Shown here one piece after another: positions 13,301 through 25,539 of a stretch of DNA of 64,000 nt; positions within the stretch are counted from its first letter, which is position 1, and every line of letters begins with the position of its first letter. The stretch comes from Cyanoderma ruficeps (Eukaryota > Chordata > Aves > Passeriformes > Timaliidae): the NCBI GenBank assembly GCA_008694505.1, contig VZDJ01004378.1, forward strand, positions 17,670,321-17,734,320, in the 5' to 3' direction. The position numbers were made by a program, and so were the translations under genes. The notes below the pieces were generated by a model. The model was not told the DNA's origin and ran no database searches. It saw nothing but the letters and a program-made list of their open reading frames with translations.

Positions 13301-16300
13301 CTATTTCAAAGGAAGACATACAGCTGTAATGCCCAATGTTTGCATTATGTTCAGTTAACAAGGAAAGAAGTGTTTGTTCTTACTTTCACTTGAATATCAT
13401 TCACTACTAGAAAAGAGCCAATGAAGCCATGACCAGATCGGAAAGGGAACTTCAGTTTCCCACCAATCTAATCTTTGGATTTGAAACTTCAAAGTTCATT
13501 ATTAGACTTGGGATTAACTTAAATAACTAAAATAATAATAAATTAATTAAAATATTTGGTTATAAAACCTAGCTTCAAAATTAGTTTTGTCCAGTGTTTG
13601 GTGGTCTTAGGCTGGGGCTGGAAGGAAGAGAATAATTAGCATGGCTTCATGAGGAGAAAGTCCTGCTTGTTGAACTTGATTTCCTTCCATGAAAGGGTAA
13701 CCCACCTAACTGATCTTGGAAAGCCAGTAGATATAATCTTTTTGGACTTCAGCAAAGATTTTGAAGCTGTCTCTCGTAGTATCCTTCTGGACAAAATGTC
13801 CAGCATACAGCTAAGTAAACATGTTAAGCTGTGGGTCAGGCACAAAGAGTAAGTGAGGTAACATCAGTTTGGAGTCTGGTTAGTAGTGGGATTCTGCAGG
13901 ACTCCATCCTAGGTCCAATTCTCTTCAACATGTTCCTTAACAACTCAACCCTCCTTCCGCAAACAGGAGAGAAAGCCAAGTACAGATTAAATACATCAAA
14001 ATTACACTACTGTTACAACACTACAACTGACTTGCCCCCAAATACAGTTGTATTTTTTCACCATGTTTCCTCTCTCACAGTAAACACATTGGTCTTTTCC
14101 TTCTAGTTCTAAAAGTCTCTTTTAACCTGACTCGTAACTACAATGAATTTCAAATCTTTTTTCCCATATCAGAAGAGTTCGATGTCTCTACTAGCATCTC
14201 ACACTACCATGAAACCTGTCTGTTCATATGAGCAATATCTCGCACCTGCAGTAATTTCACAGATGGCTTCTCATGTGTCCTTTGAGGGTTTGCCTGAGGC
14301 CAAAAAGACATTAAAGTGTGGCCAAAACAGCCTGTTTGTATACATCTTATTTCCAGATTGGGTTCTGGTATCCCCTAACAAGACTGTTTCTTTGCTTTAA
14401 AATAGTATTTGCTTCTGTGGGACTACATGGGGAGGAAATTACTGCTCCTTAATTACCTATTAAGGAGCTGTGCAATTAGAGAATTATGCAACCAGAATGG
14501 ACATTTACTAAAATCTGCTTGGTGCTAGGTGCATACTAGTAAACTTTGCACCACCAGCATTCTAAATCTTCAATTACTTTGTGCTATTCAATTATTCTGT
14601 GCATTCTTTTTTGATATTTTTTTCATATCCATAGAGTTTAGATTACCTCAAAAGGAAGCAGGCAAACCATGAAATTCATTATTTGAGGTATCTACTGTCT
14701 ACTACATGGTACTTTTCTGAGTGTGCTTTTTTTTTTGCCTGTCACCCGATATTTTGCCTTATTTTTATTACATTAATTCCTTAAGATTTTCAAAAGGCTG
14801 TAGTTGTCAGAAATCATTCTTTGAATATTCTGCCACGAATCCCACAATATGTAAGGTTTCTTTCCAACATATCCTGCAAAATGAATGTGGGTTTTTATTA
14901 AAGGATTATAAAATCCCAAAGGTCTTGCATTTAATGTGTTTGATTTTCAATATTCCTTAGCATTTTGAAAGCCTCTAAGTCAACATGTCTACTACCACAA
15001 TGAGCCTGGGTGGGAGAATAACCTTCTGAGAGAGTAATAAGAGCCAAAGAGTAGCTGGTGTGCAGCTCTGACCCAGAGTCATACCCTGACCCCAAAGCCA
15101 TAATAATTTTCATCAACAGTAACCACACAGATTGCTAAGGGCCTAAACTGGAGGGAGACATCTCAGGAAGAGGAAGGAGCAGAGTTATGAACAGTCATTT
15201 CTTAACAGATGGTATGGGGGTAGTTCTGGCTAAGAAAGAGAAAGCAAAACTTTGCCTTTTCAGAAAAATACAGAACTGCTGACTATGGCAGTCTCCAAAG
15301 ATAACCTTGGGTTAAAACCTGGCTCTTTCGAAAAAAGAGTGAACATTTTTCTCACCTTTTTATAGATGTATCTGTTTTGATATTGGATGCAGAGGTCTGG
15401 TGATGGCTTCTCTACTTCACACTTACAGATGTTTGAGGAAGGTTCGTTAAATTTTGCTCCCCAGTCCTTAGGTCCATCCACCAATCCACAACATTTTTCC
15501 TGCAAGAAAGGAGTAAATGGGCAGAAGAGTTAAAAAAGAGGCAATTTTCAGTTTAAAGAGAATAGGTGAGGGAGCTGAGAGGAACACCAAAAACAAATTT
15601 TATTTTATCTTTCTCAATGTGGAAGTTGTCCCAAATCCGTTTGTCTCAAATACCATTTACATTTTTGTACCACTTATAAGAATGTAAGAGCATAAGTTTT
15701 TTGGTTGTTGTTGTTGGTTTTGTTTTGTTTGTTTTTTTTAATAAGAGATAGGGGGGAAAAGACCAGATTTTCAGTATAAAATGCTCAAAAAACATTAACG
15801 TATTATAAAGCTAGTAATTATCAGTGCCAGAATGGAACTGGAATACTAGGTATAGTATTTTTTGAGAATGAAGCCTTCTTTCAGTAGGTTATATTTGCAG
15901 AAGGTAAATTACCAGTTCCAGTAACATCCACATTTCACATCTTGAAAAGCCTGGAAATGTAAAATTCAGGCACATAAAACTCTGAAATCTAGAAAAATAA
16001 CCACTTTGAATGATGGTTATCTCTTTAAATTATAAATGGACTGAAGAGACCAGGGCTCCATTTGGGGTTTGTGAAACCTAAACCAGGTGCAGTTTCACTT
16101 CGTGTTCCACTATGTTCAAGCCACTAAAGCTCAGGGGTGCAAACTTGGGGTTGAGGTCCTTCTTTTATTAAAAAGCAGCTGGAAATGTTCACATAATTTT
16201 GTATAAAAGCAAAGGCTGTGGGAGATAATATAGCAGTCCTGGTACATTTAAAAATTAATGCAGTAATTATGCAATTTTTCATTTTGCTCATCTCTCCAGA

Positions 16301-19300
16301 GTGCTTATTATATCAGAAGAAATCAACTGTCTCAGAAGTAGAGTACAAGAGTGGAGGTGGAATGGGGAAGGAGAAGTGGAAGTAACATAAGACACCTAAA
16401 TATTGTTCCTTGTTTCATTTTCTTTCCTACAGCAGTCTTTAAGAGCATAAAAACTAACTTTAAGTCTATCCATCAAAGTCATCACCCATTAGGGACTAAA
16501 GCAGAACAGCAGGCAGTCTATCAGTGTACAGACCCAGGTAGTTGTGGGAGGGGAAGGGGTGTATGTTGCCAATGTTATCAATGAGATTCCAGGGTATTCT
16601 CTGTGAGATACCCAGGAGTAAGCTTGCAATAAGCATCCACCATCTGAGGTCTTGCAGGATGGGGGTACCAGGAAAAGTACAAACACAATAAAAACAAACT
16701 TCCCATCGTATTTTCTTCCCTCTTTTCACACCGTAAAGCATGGTGTTTCATTACTTCATAGCAGTAGGATATTCCAAGTTAAATACACTCCTGATGTTTT
16801 TCTAATCCCTAGGGTAATCTTTCCTTAAAAGTACTGGAGAGTTCTTATTTGGCATATGGTGAAGGATCAATGCTCCTTCAGAAGGGAAAGCTGTGGGAAA
16901 GGTCCATGCAGTCCTCTCATGGAAGAGCTTAGCTAACTGCTGGTCTTACTTGCATGTGGTCTGTCCTTGCTTCATTGTTCTTATAGACAACACTATTGCA
17001 CAAAGAAATCATCACAGAAAGACCATGTCCTACCAAGAGAACAGAAGTCCCTTCTGTAGTGTTTCAACTTGCCTTTAAGTCAGACCCTTCCCCTTTCCCA
17101 GGGAATGAAATTCAAATCTGCGGTGGAATAATCATAAAACGAAGTGGAGACAGACACCAAAGATGAAACAGATAGCAACAACCCATTATTTTTTTACTGT
17201 TTAATTACCTCTCTCTCAAACTTCTGGAACGCCTCCTGATACTCTCTATATTCTTCTGAAGTACTTTGCAGTGCACTCACACTTGCATTTAGAGTCAGTT
17301 TAAAGGCTTCTTCCACCTGCAAGTTAAAATATATTATTAATTTTTTGGGAAGAAACAAAACTATATGAAGACATCAATGAAAGTATAGAATAATACTGTA
17401 CCTGAGGTTTGTACACTGCTCCTAAAATACCTCCTGTGATCTGAAGGATCAGGATCAGAAGCAGTGCAATAAAAAACTGGGAAGAAAACAAAAGGGGTAG
17501 AAAACTATATTACTTTTGACCAAGGCGATATAATTTATTTTAAATTAACATTTATGTTTCATGTGCTTGAATAACCATGTAGGTAGAAAGACTTTCCAGT
17601 CAGAGCGGCTCCAACTATTTCATCTTTGATGATGAGAAAAAGTGGTGCTCAAGACACAGTGTGCTCAGCTGGTGAACAAAACAAGGCACACACCAGAACA
17701 GTGTCATGATAACAGTGTGTAGGCAGGAGTTAGGCAGGAGGACAGGGAGGACATTCTGGGTGGACCAGCAAAGGGAGCAACTGGGAATTTATAAAATTGA
17801 ATAGGATAGATAATGGGTGAGATTTTATGGAGTGAACTTTGATCATGGCTGGATGGAAAAAAAGCTAGTGACTCTGGACCCTGTCTTCTTGCTGATGAGA
17901 CCAACTATCATTTTTACCACAACAGAATTCAGAAGGTGCCCAAACTTAAGGTAGGCAATGAAAACACAGGATCATAATTATGGTTTTGGTTAAATTGAAA
18001 GGTTCTCATCCTCATTTGATACTACTTGCAAGGACTTTATCCATCATATGTAGCTGTAGCCTGTTAAAGGTAGACAAATGTTTTTCTTTCCTACCAACAT
18101 CAGCATGCACCGGCTCTCCTTTGCAGCACCGCAACAGCCCAGGAACCCAAGGATCATAATGATGGCTCCCACAGCTATCAGTAGATTAACTCCTGCCAAT
18201 GCACTGCTTTCTACCCCCTGAAAAGAGAGAGGGAAAAAAATCTTTCAGCTACAAGAAGGTCCTCCTAAAAACATCTGTATTCCCCAAAACAAGATAATTA
18301 TTTTGAACCGATTAACATACTGAATAGCAACTATGGAGAAATTCTGATCCATAAATAAACAAACTGGAATGCTCCCTTCTCAAATGTCGTGGTGGAGAGC
18401 CTTGTAAAACCTGGTTTTTCACAACCTTTGTTTCTGCACAAGATGAAAATCAACTTTACAGAGTAAATGAATAAAGATCTTCCATCTTTAGAGTGACTTT
18501 CAGTTGGTTTTCAGTCAATGAATCTTTGCTTTTTACTGGAAGTAGGAGACTTGATTACCTCAAAACCTCTTCTATATTAACCCAGTGTTAAAGAAACAAA
18601 ATCTCTGTTTGTCATTAGAAGGCCAGGAACGTACTCTGTGACTGTTCCTGAGAGAACACTTCTCAGAGTGATGCTGTATATATTAGAGAAATAGTTAGAT
18701 GTATTTTCCAAAGCAGCTTGCTTTCTTTTTTTTCCTCCTTTTTACCCCCCCCCAGGCTTGATCTCTAATATTACCCTCAGAGACGAGAACTTTATTTTGA
18801 TGCGTGGGACATTCAACTAAACAATTCATATACCTCAATATTATTAAACATCAAATTATTCAGTTCCCACAGGACTGACTAAGGGCAAAGGCCAAAAGAG
18901 AGAAAAATGTTCAGAGAATATTTTCCAGTGTGACTGGTGCCAAGATTAGCAAAAATGTCTGGAAGTTGTCACATTTATCTTCTGATGGAAATTGCAAAGG
19001 TATATAGACAAGTATAATTTGAAGAATGTGTTGTTCTTTCCCTTTCCAAGTTGGACTGAAGGTCCTGTTATTTATTCTTAGAAAGTTCTATTCATCTACA
19101 GCCAAATCCTTATGGTCTGCTCAATTATTACTGAGTTGAAACATGCATTGGTTTTGAATGGTAACTTTGCCTGCCTGGAGGCAAAAATGTGAGAAAATGC
19201 CTTCAATTTCAGTCCTGAGTCTTAATTCATAGGCTTTTGAGGAGTTCTAAGTGTCATTTCAGGAAAGCAGTTTGAAACAGGCTTAAGTATTCTTTTCTGA

Positions 19301-22300
19301 ATAGGAAATCTCTCAAAAAATAAGATATGGTAGCGGTTGTGGTTTTCCAGCCTCCATTGCATCATTTGAGCCATCATACCAGAGACTGTCAATTATCGAG
19401 CATGGCAGCTTTAACTTCTAGTAAAGTTTCGACTGAGGAGTGAAAGTTGTGATTCTTCCTCTTCCAGTGGTCTCCACCATGACCTTATTTACCTGATGGC
19501 ACAGCGTCATCTTGAACCAAGTTCTCTTGTATCCATTCTCTGCCAGACATGAGACATCTGGGACTGGCTAAGGGTGACAGTGTCATCAGCCCAGCAGCAG
19601 GGAATATACAAAGCTATCTTCTTACTTCCAACATCTTTTTATTTCCAGGTGGGAAAATAGTGGTTTAAAAGTTATTGTTCTTAACTGACAGACTGTGCTA
19701 GAGCAACAGGGGACTTATCTGAAGAATTGCAACTTAGGCTCAGTCTTAAAGCTGAAATAGGATCAATCTGAAAGCTGAAAAAAGGTGCTTCCATGTGACA
19801 CCTGACTGCTATTTCTTTTTTATGGCCAAAAGCTATTTTTAAAAATAGAAGAATGCAAATGAAGCTTTCAAATTAATTTGCATTTCTATGTCCCAAATTC
19901 ATTTGAAGAAATGTACTGCTTAAACCTTAGAGTCGGTGCCAGTGGGTAGGCACTGGGCAAAAGGGCCTGCAGGACCATGGGGTCTTTGAAACAACAGGAC
20001 CAACCTCTGCTGCATGTCTACAAGATTAAGAGCTCTTGAAAACTGTATTTTCCCTAGCTTTGCAGAAAATAAAAGTCACGATATCTGAAGTAATTTAATA
20101 ACCCATATGAAAATCCAGGAGGGGAACTAAGGGTCTTTTTTCTATCCTCTTGGAGGACTTTTAGGACATTGTAATCCTAGATGCTTGGGCNCTCCCTCTC
20201 TCTAGATATATATATATATATATGAGGGGGAAAAGATAAGGTGGTTTTAAGGAGCTGTTGAAAATAGAAGGGAAAAATCCTTTCTCCCTTTCAAAGTTGC
20301 AGTTACTGGGGAAATGAGAATTGTTTTATTGAAAATAGTGAGAAAGATAAAATATTCCCTACAAACATGTCAAGCAACCCTAGGAATAGATATGACTATA
20401 CTATTCTGATAGGGAAAAACACTGAAAAGTCTATGAGCTGCATGGCTCCACATTATTCTTTCTAAACTGAAATCATTAACAAAAGCATAATTATTTTTCA
20501 TTAGAGATGAGAGACACATTTTCAAACAGAAATCTGTGTGCATCTGCATGAAACTGCATTAATAACACTAGCAGCTACCTCTCATAGTCACATATCTCTG
20601 TTCGCATCAATCACTTTATCTGACTATCTGCACTGTGATGTTTATTTAATCTTAACATCATAAAATGCATTCCTCTTCACCTACACAAACCACCTCAACA
20701 AAAACATAGAAAATTTGTGGAAATGAAGATGGGAAATTAAAGTGTATGCAGTCATTTCCATATTTTACATGGTGCTGGTATGACTGCATGCATTTACCTG
20801 CTGAGTACTGCTAACACGTATCCATATAGAGAATCCCAAAATAATGCAACCACACACCTGTGGGAGAAAACAAAGAGAAGTTAGAAAGGTCAGCAAATTT
20901 CTTAATAACATTCAGTATTCAAATTGCACCATATGCTGTCCAAACTTCTGAAATAATTTGTTTGGCAAAGGAAAAGAAACATGAATTGCTGGAGCAGACA
21001 ATATTGATTCATTTCCAGGAAAATTTGTAAAAGTAGTTAAATCTTCAGATATGCACCTAATCTCTGGCGTTGCCACCCCAGAGGACTACACATTTACATA
21101 ATGATTTATACATGTGTTTGGGAAGCACATAGAAATTCCATCATATGAGAGAAGAATATAAATTGCTATTGTAGGTGTAAAATGTGCCCATAAAGAATGT
21201 GGTTTCTCGTATAATGGAAACGTGAGATTTGATAAGGGATGTCTGCATACGTGTTATTTCTAGACTTATTCAGGACCTGTGTCTGGAGACATTCTCTATG
21301 ATAAAGCTACTAGGAAAATTTCTAAATAAATTCTTTTTGCTGCTTCAAATGCAGCATTATCTGGCCATCTCCAATCCTTAGAACGGGTCTCATAAAATGC
21401 CTAGAGTAATTCTTCCCATTATAATTTACAGAAAACAGCCAAGTGTACATGAATGTTTGACCAGCATGACTTTCCTTAAGATGTTGAAGTCAGGGAAGAC
21501 GAAGTGCAGGTCCAGATACATTCCCTCATCTCTAGCTGTGCTCCTATTTTATCAATCATTGAGTTCCCCTGCATCACTCTATTCCTAGCCTTGTTGTTGA
21601 TGATTCTTACACAGAATTGCTCTTTATTAAGTGTTGGACGTAGGTAACCAAGAGGCTACTCAGGTGTAAGGATTGTGCCTACTGAGGCGACTGGTAGGAA
21701 AGAGACATCACTGAGGACCAGGGACTAGTCAGATTTAGAATTATCTACATCTGCCATTAATAGTCAAGTCATAAATGGCCCTGAAATGTTGTTATGAATT
21801 TCCCTTGAAGGCAATCTGTTCCCAAAGAGTCCAAGTTGAACATGTCAAGTTTGCTGCAATACTCCACCTTAATTTTTAAGTTTTCTAAAAATAAGATTTC
21901 AAGTAAATAAACTTTCATTCCAGGAAATTTCATTTTTAATGAGCCACTAGTGGTTTCTGATGGAATTAAATGAGCATCTTTGAAAATGTCTTCATCCATT
22001 TCCCCCAAATTAGATGGTTATTGTATTTTTGCCTTAATCCTTGATAAAGAATCTGTGATCTTATCTCAGTCTCATAAACTGAACAGTAACAGTACTGCTG
22101 TCCTTCAGATTTGGTTGCTCCTTCTCAAGCTTTCAACTCTGGTGTGAGGACGAAATATAGACTAGTTGCTTAAATCAATATCACCTCAGATGAGCCTGAC
22201 ATAGTGCTGAGCCAACAGTATATTAAGACTGCAATTCTCATGCACACAAATACCAAACTTACAGGGAATCTCCTCCACTGGCACACCCTTATCAAACATT

Positions 22301-25300
22301 CAGCTCAAGGATATTAGGAGGAACTTTTACAAGGTTGCTTCTGTTAAAGAAAACATTTGATTTTAATGCTTCCTTGAGACACCTGATATTACAGCTCTAG
22401 GCAGGTCCTACAGAGAATGTGGTCTCTGGCTCAGCAAACCTGCTAAACTTGTGTTGCTACTTCAGGGGCTGAGATGTTCACCTTAAGGTTCAGGAGGAGG
22501 CCACTTTGTTTGTAGATGGGATTGTAAGTCTGATATTAACAACTGATCAAAGATGCTCTGTCACTAATGTTGCTTGGAATTAGCGTCAGACAGTGAAAAA
22601 AAGGTAATTCTACAATTTGCATGATGTGGAGCATCAGAAGTTGACAAAATGAAGACAGGAGAGACTGGATATCCTACAAACTCCAAAGAAGGGAAAGAAG
22701 AAAAATCTGACATATGTGTTAGGTTTAATGCACAAAACTGACAAGGATTAGTTTAAGGACTATTAGAAACTCCATATAGGTACCCAGTTCCGAAGCACAG
22801 ATCTTCAAAAGCCCATAGTCTGCTATTTTTCACAAAACAGGGAAGATGAAAAACTCTATTGGTGTGGTGGAGCTCAGTATGATGCTCAAGGGCATGTAGA
22901 TGCCCAGGGGACACACACGTCATGTGGTGAAGTCATAGTCAATTTGCAGAGCTATCTTAGACTATTCCAGGGCTTACACACTTAGTGTGATGCTGCATGA
23001 GCTGTTTACAAAAGGTCATCAGAAGGCTAGGAAGTCCATTCCTGAGTCTTCTGAGAGGACACTCCCTGAGAGATTGCAAAAGGTATATAATGAAAGGACA
23101 CCAGGAAAATATGCAACTGCCATTCTTATCTATTTAGGTTAAAGTCACCTTCATTTCCCATTATCAGTAATTTTCCGCTTGTCAACTGCCTTGAGCACTA
23201 GAGTGAGCAGCTGTGGCTGTAAAGTCATCTCTGTTCCCTCTACCTTACTGTTGCAGTTTAATGATATCCATGTATTAGAGACAGGAACAAGAACCAAAAC
23301 ATTCAGTTTCATTATATTTCTGTCAGCCCATACACCTGTTCTTCCCAATCTTGATCATGCTAAACTAAGCACCTTCCCTAAAACAGTTAACTACAGTTGC
23401 ATTCCTGTCCTTCTGTGTTCCATCCAGGCAGTCGCATGCACAGCAAATGCTCTCAGTATTTTCTTCCTCAGAATACAGTATGTGTTTTCCAACTTTGGTA
23501 TAAAGATAGGAAGTTTGTTTCACACATGCTTGTTTCAAGATGCCCCCAGGATCCCACCCTTTTTTTTTCCCTAGGAAATCCATACTGTCACTGAAGGCAT
23601 GGGACACTATTCCAATATTCATTCTAGAAGTAGTTTGGAGCTTTTGTAATTCTAGTCTGAGACATTTGACCATTTTTTGGCTTACAGTAAACACAGATGA
23701 ATGTGAACAGGTGGGATGGTTTTGGCTGGGGTAATTTTCTTCACAGTGGCTGGTATAGGGCTGTGTTTTGGATTTGTGCTGAGCACAGGGCTGATAATGT
23801 AGAGAAGTTTTTGCTATTGCTGAGCAGGTCTTACATCAAGTTTTCTTTCTCCTTTCATACCACTACACTGGTGAGGAGACTGAGGGCACATGGGATGTTG
23901 GCAGAAAACACAGCCAGGACAGGCAACCCCAGCTGACCAAAGGGATGTTCCAGACCATTTGACATCATGCTCAGTACATAAAGCTGGGAGAAAGAAGGAG
24001 GAAGGCCGGGGATATTTGGGGTAATGGCATTTGTGTTCACAAGAAAACATTTCCCATAATGAGGCCCTGCCCTCCTGGAGATGGCTGAACACCTGCCTGC
24101 CCACATGAAGCAGGGAATTAATTCCTTGTTTTGTTTTGCTTGCATGAATAGCTTTTGCTTTTTCTATAAGCTGTCTATATGTCAACTCACAAATTTCCCA
24201 GTTTTTATGCCTTCAATTCTCTCCCTGATCCTGCTGGTGGGGGAGTGAGTGAGTGTCTGCATGGTACTTGGTTGCTGGTTGGGGTCAAACCACAAAACAG
24301 GAAAAACTTCCTGAGGGACAGGAAGTCAAATTCAGAAACTTACAGATTCTTGTAAGTACTGTTGCATAAAAGCTTCCACACAAATGTTAAAAATCTTCAA
24401 TCTGCCTTGAGAGAACTGGAGGAAGACAGTCCAAACTGGGGAGACAGTCCAAACCCTCACTGGTCTGTCAGGAATTTCTTTGTGAGGTCCATAAGCAATC
24501 AAAGAATTTGGGCTAGCCACAGATTTTCCAAGGTTACTGTTTGTGGTCACTTTTGAATGGTATCACCTTTTCACTTGAAAAAAATCCCTTGAGGCAAAGA
24601 CCATAATGTGGCTAGTAGTTCTGCTTCTGGTTTCAGTGAACCCCTGGTGAACCTGACAAAGTTCTGTCAGGAAATCTGACAGTGAGGTTGAACCATGAGA
24701 GAAATGTTCGTTAACTCAAACCTTCCAGAGCTTTCAGGACCTGAAATTCTAACAACCCAGCTGAGATCTGATAAATAAACAAATACAGTTCAAATAACAC
24801 ACAGAAATCTGCCTGCTGCGCTGTGCTGTATCGTTTTTGGTACGGCTGTGGCAGCACTGCCAGCACATACTTTCTTACAAACATTTAGCGTCCACCATCA
24901 GAAAGTAATTATGTACTGAATGTAAAGAAAAAAACCACAAAGAAGGTTATGAAATCATTTATCAATTAGGAGGTTAAAAATTCAAGTAGATTTTCCATAT
25001 TTTCTGTTGCAACTACATTTTCAGGATCTTGCATGCAAACAACACCAATAAAAGGAAGAGAGCTGTGCATTGTTATTGGAGAGTCTGTTATTTTCTGATT
25101 GAGATGAGTGATGTCCCTTGACATGAGGGGTACAAGACGAACAGGGAGAACAGGGAGATTTGTGGCTCGTCTACTTCTGAATTCAGAGGGAAAGGTGCTC
25201 AGATGGAAAAAGAAAAAGGGAAGGCCAAAAGTTAAATATATTCTCCCCTCTCTGATTTAGAATCATACTCTGGTTCCACTTATGCTCTATTTTCTTTACA

Positions 25301-25437
25301 ATTCCTCTAACTACAGCATTCAGATAATGGGGAACACATTTCATACATCACTAATAATAGTTTAAACACTAACTTACCCAAAAAAAAAAGTTGAAGATGA
25401 ACATGGAGTACTTCATGCATCTGCTTACACCTGCCAT
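10344..25437 (-). CDS. TSPAN8: Tetraspanin-8, complete CDS in 8 exons
   Basis: Four-pass membrane protein of the tetraspanin family. The family organises integrins and other receptors into membrane microdomains, and TSPAN8 is mainly epithelial and gastrointestinal. The coding exons, in order, are 25378-25437, 20798-20857, 18095-18217, 17402-17476, 17209-17316, 15356-15499, 12950-13033 and 10344-10397. All have GT/AG borders and phase-0 joins, giving 708 bp and 235 aa (human is 237 aa, from memory). TM1 is about residues 11-33 with Asn16, TM2 about 50-67, TM3 about 82-103 with Gln93, and TM4 about 204-229 with Glu218. The [11 protein letters not shown] block after TM2 (67-77) and the CCG motif (145-147) are intact. 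The large loop has six cysteines (145, 146, 167, 169, 179, 192) and one NxS site at Asn116. The ending YCQIGRK and the segment [15 protein letters not shown] point to TSPAN8 rather than another tetraspanin. The start has a good context (A at -3, G at +4). I see no break, so the gene looks functional. Confidence 0.95.
12950..13033 (-). CDS. TSPAN8: TSPAN8 coding exon 7
   Basis: Encodes residues 191-218. It has the last loop cysteine (Cys192), then [18 protein letters not shown], the first part of TM4, ending on conserved Glu218. The acceptor is TTATTTTTCAG and the donor is GAG/GTACCA. Intron 7 (10398-12949, 2.6 kb) shows only a short A/T-rich stretch near 12365-12410. Confidence 0.93.
13637..13955 (+). 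mobile_element. CR1 LINE fragment, broken reverse transcriptase
   Basis: Two plus-strand frames resemble the CR1 non-LTR retrotransposon polymerase. The first (from about 13655) reads like the region around RT motif A, with [19 protein letters not shown]. The second (from about 13831) carries a decayed [16 protein letters not shown], matching the next conserved block. The frame shifts between them near 13850, and the YxDD catalytic block and the rest are missing, so this is a dead, truncated copy. It lies in TSPAN8 intron 6, antisense to the gene. Confidence 0.85.
15356..15499 (-). CDS. TSPAN8: TSPAN8 coding exon 6, CCG motif
   Basis: Encodes residues 143-190, the variable part of the large outer loop that sets partner specificity. 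It opens [20 protein letters not shown] and holds the CCG signature plus Cys167, Cys169 and Cys179, which should pair with the CCG cysteines and Cys192. The acceptor is TTTCTTGCAG and the donor is AAG/GTGAGA. Intron 6 (13034-15355) contains a CR1 fragment on the opposite strand. Confidence 0.95.
17209..17316 (-). CDS. TSPAN8: TSPAN8 coding exon 5
   Basis: Encodes residues 107-142, the first helices of the large outer loop. It carries an N-glycosylation sequon NAS at Asn116 and a charged helix ending EAFQKFERE before the CCG exon. The acceptor is AACTTGCAG and the donor is GAG/GTAATT. Intron 5 (15500-17208, 1.7 kb) has only a T/G-rich tract near 15697-15740 that stands out. Confidence 0.93.
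17402..17476 (-). CDS. TSPAN8: TSPAN8 coding exon 4
   Basis: Encodes residues 82-106 and covers TM3, reading [20 protein letters not shown] at its start, with the polar residue Gln93 that tetraspanins place in this helix. The acceptor is TTCTTCCCAG and the donor is CAG/GTACAG. The next intron (17317-17401) is only 85 bp. Confidence 0.94.
18095..18217 (-). CDS. TSPAN8: TSPAN8 coding exon 3
   Basis: Encodes residues 41-81: the end of the small loop, TM2, and the [11 protein letters not shown] motif typical of tetraspanins after TM2. The acceptor is a pyrimidine tract ending TTTTCAG and the donor is TTG/GTAGGA. The small loop is about six residues shorter than I recall for human TSPAN8. Intron 3 (17477-18094) is 618 bp and shows no other feature. 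Confidence 0.95.
20206..20223 (+). repeat. (AT)9 dinucleotide repeat
   Basis: Nine AT units in TSPAN8 intron 2, 15 bp from the single N at 20191 and next to a CT-rich stretch. Confidence 0.97.
20798..20857 (-). CDS. TSPAN8: TSPAN8 coding exon 2
   Basis: Encodes residues 21-40 ([20 protein letters not shown]): the second half of TM1 and the start of the small outer loop. The acceptor is TTTTCTCCCACAG and the donor is CAG/GTAAATG. Intron 2 (18218-20797, 2.6 kb) contains an (AT)9 tract, the single N at 20191 and a nine-C run at 18745. I see nothing else in it. Confidence 0.94.
23712..24295 (-). mobile_element. Solo endogenous retrovirus LTR in TSPAN8 intron 1
   Basis: A long terminal repeat about 585 bp long, read on the minus strand from TGTGGTTTGACCCCAACC to AAAACCATCCCA. 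It aligns by eye with the two copies near 56.4 and 57.1 kb: shared start, shared 'ccaagtaccatgcag'-type block, shared 'ggaatatccctttgg'-type block, shared end. The motif 'aacagg' borders both ends, a candidate target-site duplication, one base off at the 5' edge. No gag, pol or env remains next to it. It has the same orientation as TSPAN8. Confidence 0.8.
25378..25437 (-). CDS. TSPAN8: TSPAN8 coding exon 1
   Basis: Encodes residues 1-20, beginning [16 protein letters not shown]: the short cytoplasmic N-terminus and the first half of TM1, including conserved Asn16. It ends in a run of ten T's that encodes Phe-Phe-Phe and starts Trp20. The donor GTAAGT follows directly. Intron 1 (20858-25377, 4.5 kb) is the longest and contains the LTR at 23712-24295. 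Confidence 0.93.
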
Positions 25438-25491
25438 TTTCAACAAGCTGAGACAAAAACAAGTCCTGCAAAGGAAGCTTTCCTAAGAATT

Positions 25492-25500
25492 TGACCTTGA
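25492..25500 (-). promoter_or_regulatory. NR5A2/ESRR-type site in 5' leader
   Basis: TCAAGGTCA on the minus strand is a perfect extended nuclear-receptor half-site of the kind bound by NR5A2 or oestrogen-related receptors. It lies between the candidate start site and the TSPAN8 ATG. The match is short, so function is uncertain. Confidence 0.3.
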
Positions 25501-25539
25501 TATGAAAGTTGTCTTTGTGTCTTCAGAAAATCTCTCAAA

